From contig JASHYD010001048.1 in assembly GCA_030043175.1 (NCBI GenBank), positions 1 through 14,565 on the forward strand: 14,565 bases of DNA. The letters run 5' to 3'. Origin of the DNA: Xanthobacteraceae bacterium. Lineage in GTDB: Bacteria > Pseudomonadota > Alphaproteobacteria > Rhizobiales > Xanthobacteraceae. The notes beneath the pieces are model-generated. The model was not told the DNA's origin and searched no databases. It saw only the letters and a program-made list of their open reading frames with translations. The position numbers and the translations under genes are program-made. Shown piece by piece: positions 13,320-14,565 of this stretch (within the stretch, counting starts at the first letter, position 1; each line of letters begins with the position of its first letter).

Positions 13320-14565
13320 TCAACGGGACGAACCGAACGGCGATTTGGTCAGACGATTGAGGATTTCGTCGCGCGTCTTTTTGTCCTGTGCGTCGAGCAT
13401 GGACTTCACCGCCGGCGATCTCTCAAGAAGGGTGCGCGTGTCGGGCAGGATCGACGGACTTCCCCATTGGCCGCGCACCGCGAACGGTAGTTCAAACAAC
13501 GCGTCTGAGGTCGTGGCGCCGATCAGGTTGGCGGTGCCAGAAAGGTTGAACTCGCGGTCCGCTATCGACGTCGTCCCGGTCAGGGCGAGCCGCACGCTCG
13601 GCCCTTCAAGCGCCACATCCTCGATTGTGGCCAGCCCCTGCACGATGCGCAATCGGATATTGAGCTTCTCGAACGGGGTGCGGCCATTGCGTAAATCGCC
13701 GGCCGCGGACAAGGGGCTGCGTTGCAGCCGGCGCATCAGCTCTTCGACGTTCCAACCATTGAGCGCGCCTTTCTGGGCGGAGACCTGCACGGCGCCGTTG
13801 AGGTTGCCGGCGAGTTCCTGCACGTTGCGTCCGGCGCTATCCACAGAAAAGGTCAAGCCGCCGGAGCCCTCGATCCGGTTCACGCCGAACAGCTGGGTGA
13901 GGCACTTTTGCAGATCCACATGCGAAAATTGCATCTGTGAGCCGAACTCGGCGCCGGCTTCCGACTTGGCGACCGCGATGGTCCCGGTAACCACCCCATC
14001 GAATGCCTGCGATTCACCGACCGTGATGAGGAGCCGACCCGAGCGCATCGTGGCCGCGATGGCGGTCCGTCCGAGCTCTGCCTGCGCCAGTTGAACGCGG
14101 GCGGCGGACAGACGCACATCGGCATCCCAGCCGCTGAACCAATCAAGTTTCAGCGACCGGCGGTCCCAGCCGCGGGCGTTGTCTGCGATCAGTCGAAATG
14201 CCGACACATAGGGGCTGAGGTCGAGCCTGTCGACTGCAAGCGTGCCCTGGAAGCTCTGCCGGCCCGTGGTGGCATAGCTCAGCACGCCCTCAGCCACGTT
14301 GCCGTCAAGCTCGACATTAAGGTCTCCCAGTGAGATCGCTCTGCCATTGATGGCCGCGCGGGCTTTCAGGGCGAACCGGCCGAGGCCGCCCGCCGGAAAA
14401 GCATGGCCGCCGCTCCACCGCAGCGCTTCACGCAATGACGCGGTATCTGCAGCAAGCGTTCCCTCGATTTTCAGGGAGGGCCGGTAGCTCATGGTGCCAT
14501 CGAACGCGGCCTTGAGCGGGCCTGCATTCATGCGGAATTTCAAGCCGGAGTCATCCCCTGCCAAT
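13320..14565 (-). CDS. AsmA-family protein, C-terminal part
   Basis: The frame is open from the right edge to TGA at 13320-13322, so about 415 C-terminal residues are visible and the N-terminus, with its expected membrane anchor, lies outside. Evidence for the family is the repeating beta-strand pattern of amphipathic segments (LEGTLAADTASL, QGTLAVDRLDLSPYV, LNGAVQVSAQKGALNGWNVEELM), and the C-terminal block IEDVALEGPSVRLALTGTTS, followed by REFNLSGTANLIGA and FAVRGQWGSPSILPDT. AsmA-like proteins are long periplasm-facing bridges linked to outer-membrane assembly and phospholipid transport. The specific role here is unknown. The gene is convergent with potI. It might belong to the TamB-related group; the visible part fits AsmA better. 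Confidence 0.85.
   Translation of the reverse strand, partial: LAGDDSGLKFRMNAGPLKAAFDGTMSYRPSLKIEGTLAADTASLREALRWSGGHAFPAGGLGRFALKARAAINGRAISLGDLNVELDGNVAEGVLSYATTGRQSFQGTLAVDRLDLSPYVSAFRLIADNARGWDRRSLKLDWFSGWDADVRLSAARVQLAQAELGRTAIAATMRSGRLLITVGESQAFDGVVTGTIAVAKSEAGAEFGSQMQFSHVDLQKCLTQLFGVNRIEGSGGLTFSVDSAGRNVQELAGNLNGAVQVSAQKGALNGWNVEELMRRLQRSPLSAAGDLRNGRTPFEKLNIRLRIVQGLATIEDVALEGPSVRLALTGTTSIADREFNLSGTANLIGATTSDALFELPFAVRGQWGSPSILPDTRTLLERSPAVKSMLDAQDKKTRDEILNRLTKSPFGSSR

Overview
The window looks like chromosomal DNA of an alphaproteobacterium of the Rhizobiales, most like Bradyrhizobium, Rhodopseudomonas or relatives. This rests on high GC, frequent GTG starts, GC-rich palindromes between genes, and the protein types present. 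The assignment is from general recognition, not from a search. No tRNA, rRNA, CRISPR array, transposase or phage gene was seen. | Layout. 1-3310, all minus strand: an exported alpha/beta hydrolase (running off the left edge), a cytoplasmic hormone-sensitive-lipase-type esterase and a multi-membrane-span acyltransferase-3 protein. The last two are 16 bp apart and probably co-transcribed. 3311-4247: more than 900 bp with no convincing long gene but several hairpins. One is a textbook intrinsic terminator pointing leftwards, preceded by an anti-Shine-Dalgarno-like stretch and a short open frame, so it may be a small RNA or a small protein gene. 4248-8448, plus strand: a GT4 glycosyltransferase, an unrecognised 158-residue membrane-type protein and a debranching-enzyme-like (alpha/alpha)6 glycosidase. 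8452-9954, minus strand: otsA, trehalose-6-phosphate synthase, tail to tail with the glycosidase. 9955-10381: regulatory-looking spacer. 10382-13225, plus strand: potGHI-type ABC transporter (ATPase and two permeases) without its binding protein. 13320 to the right edge, minus strand: the C-terminal part of an AsmA-family protein. | How it may work together. GT4, glycosidase and OtsA form a sugar-conjugate and osmoprotectant neighbourhood; trehalose and related glucosides are stress solutes in rhizobia. The product of the GT4 and the true substrate of the glycosidase cannot be read from the sequence. No otsB (trehalose-6-phosphatase) lies here. The pot genes would import putrescine or spermidine, also a stress-related solute, but need a binding protein encoded elsewhere. 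| The parts most worth a second look are the terminator-associated locus at about 3949-4114, the GT4/membrane protein/glycosidase set, and a palindromic repeat that supplies the C-terminal tail of the acyltransferase.
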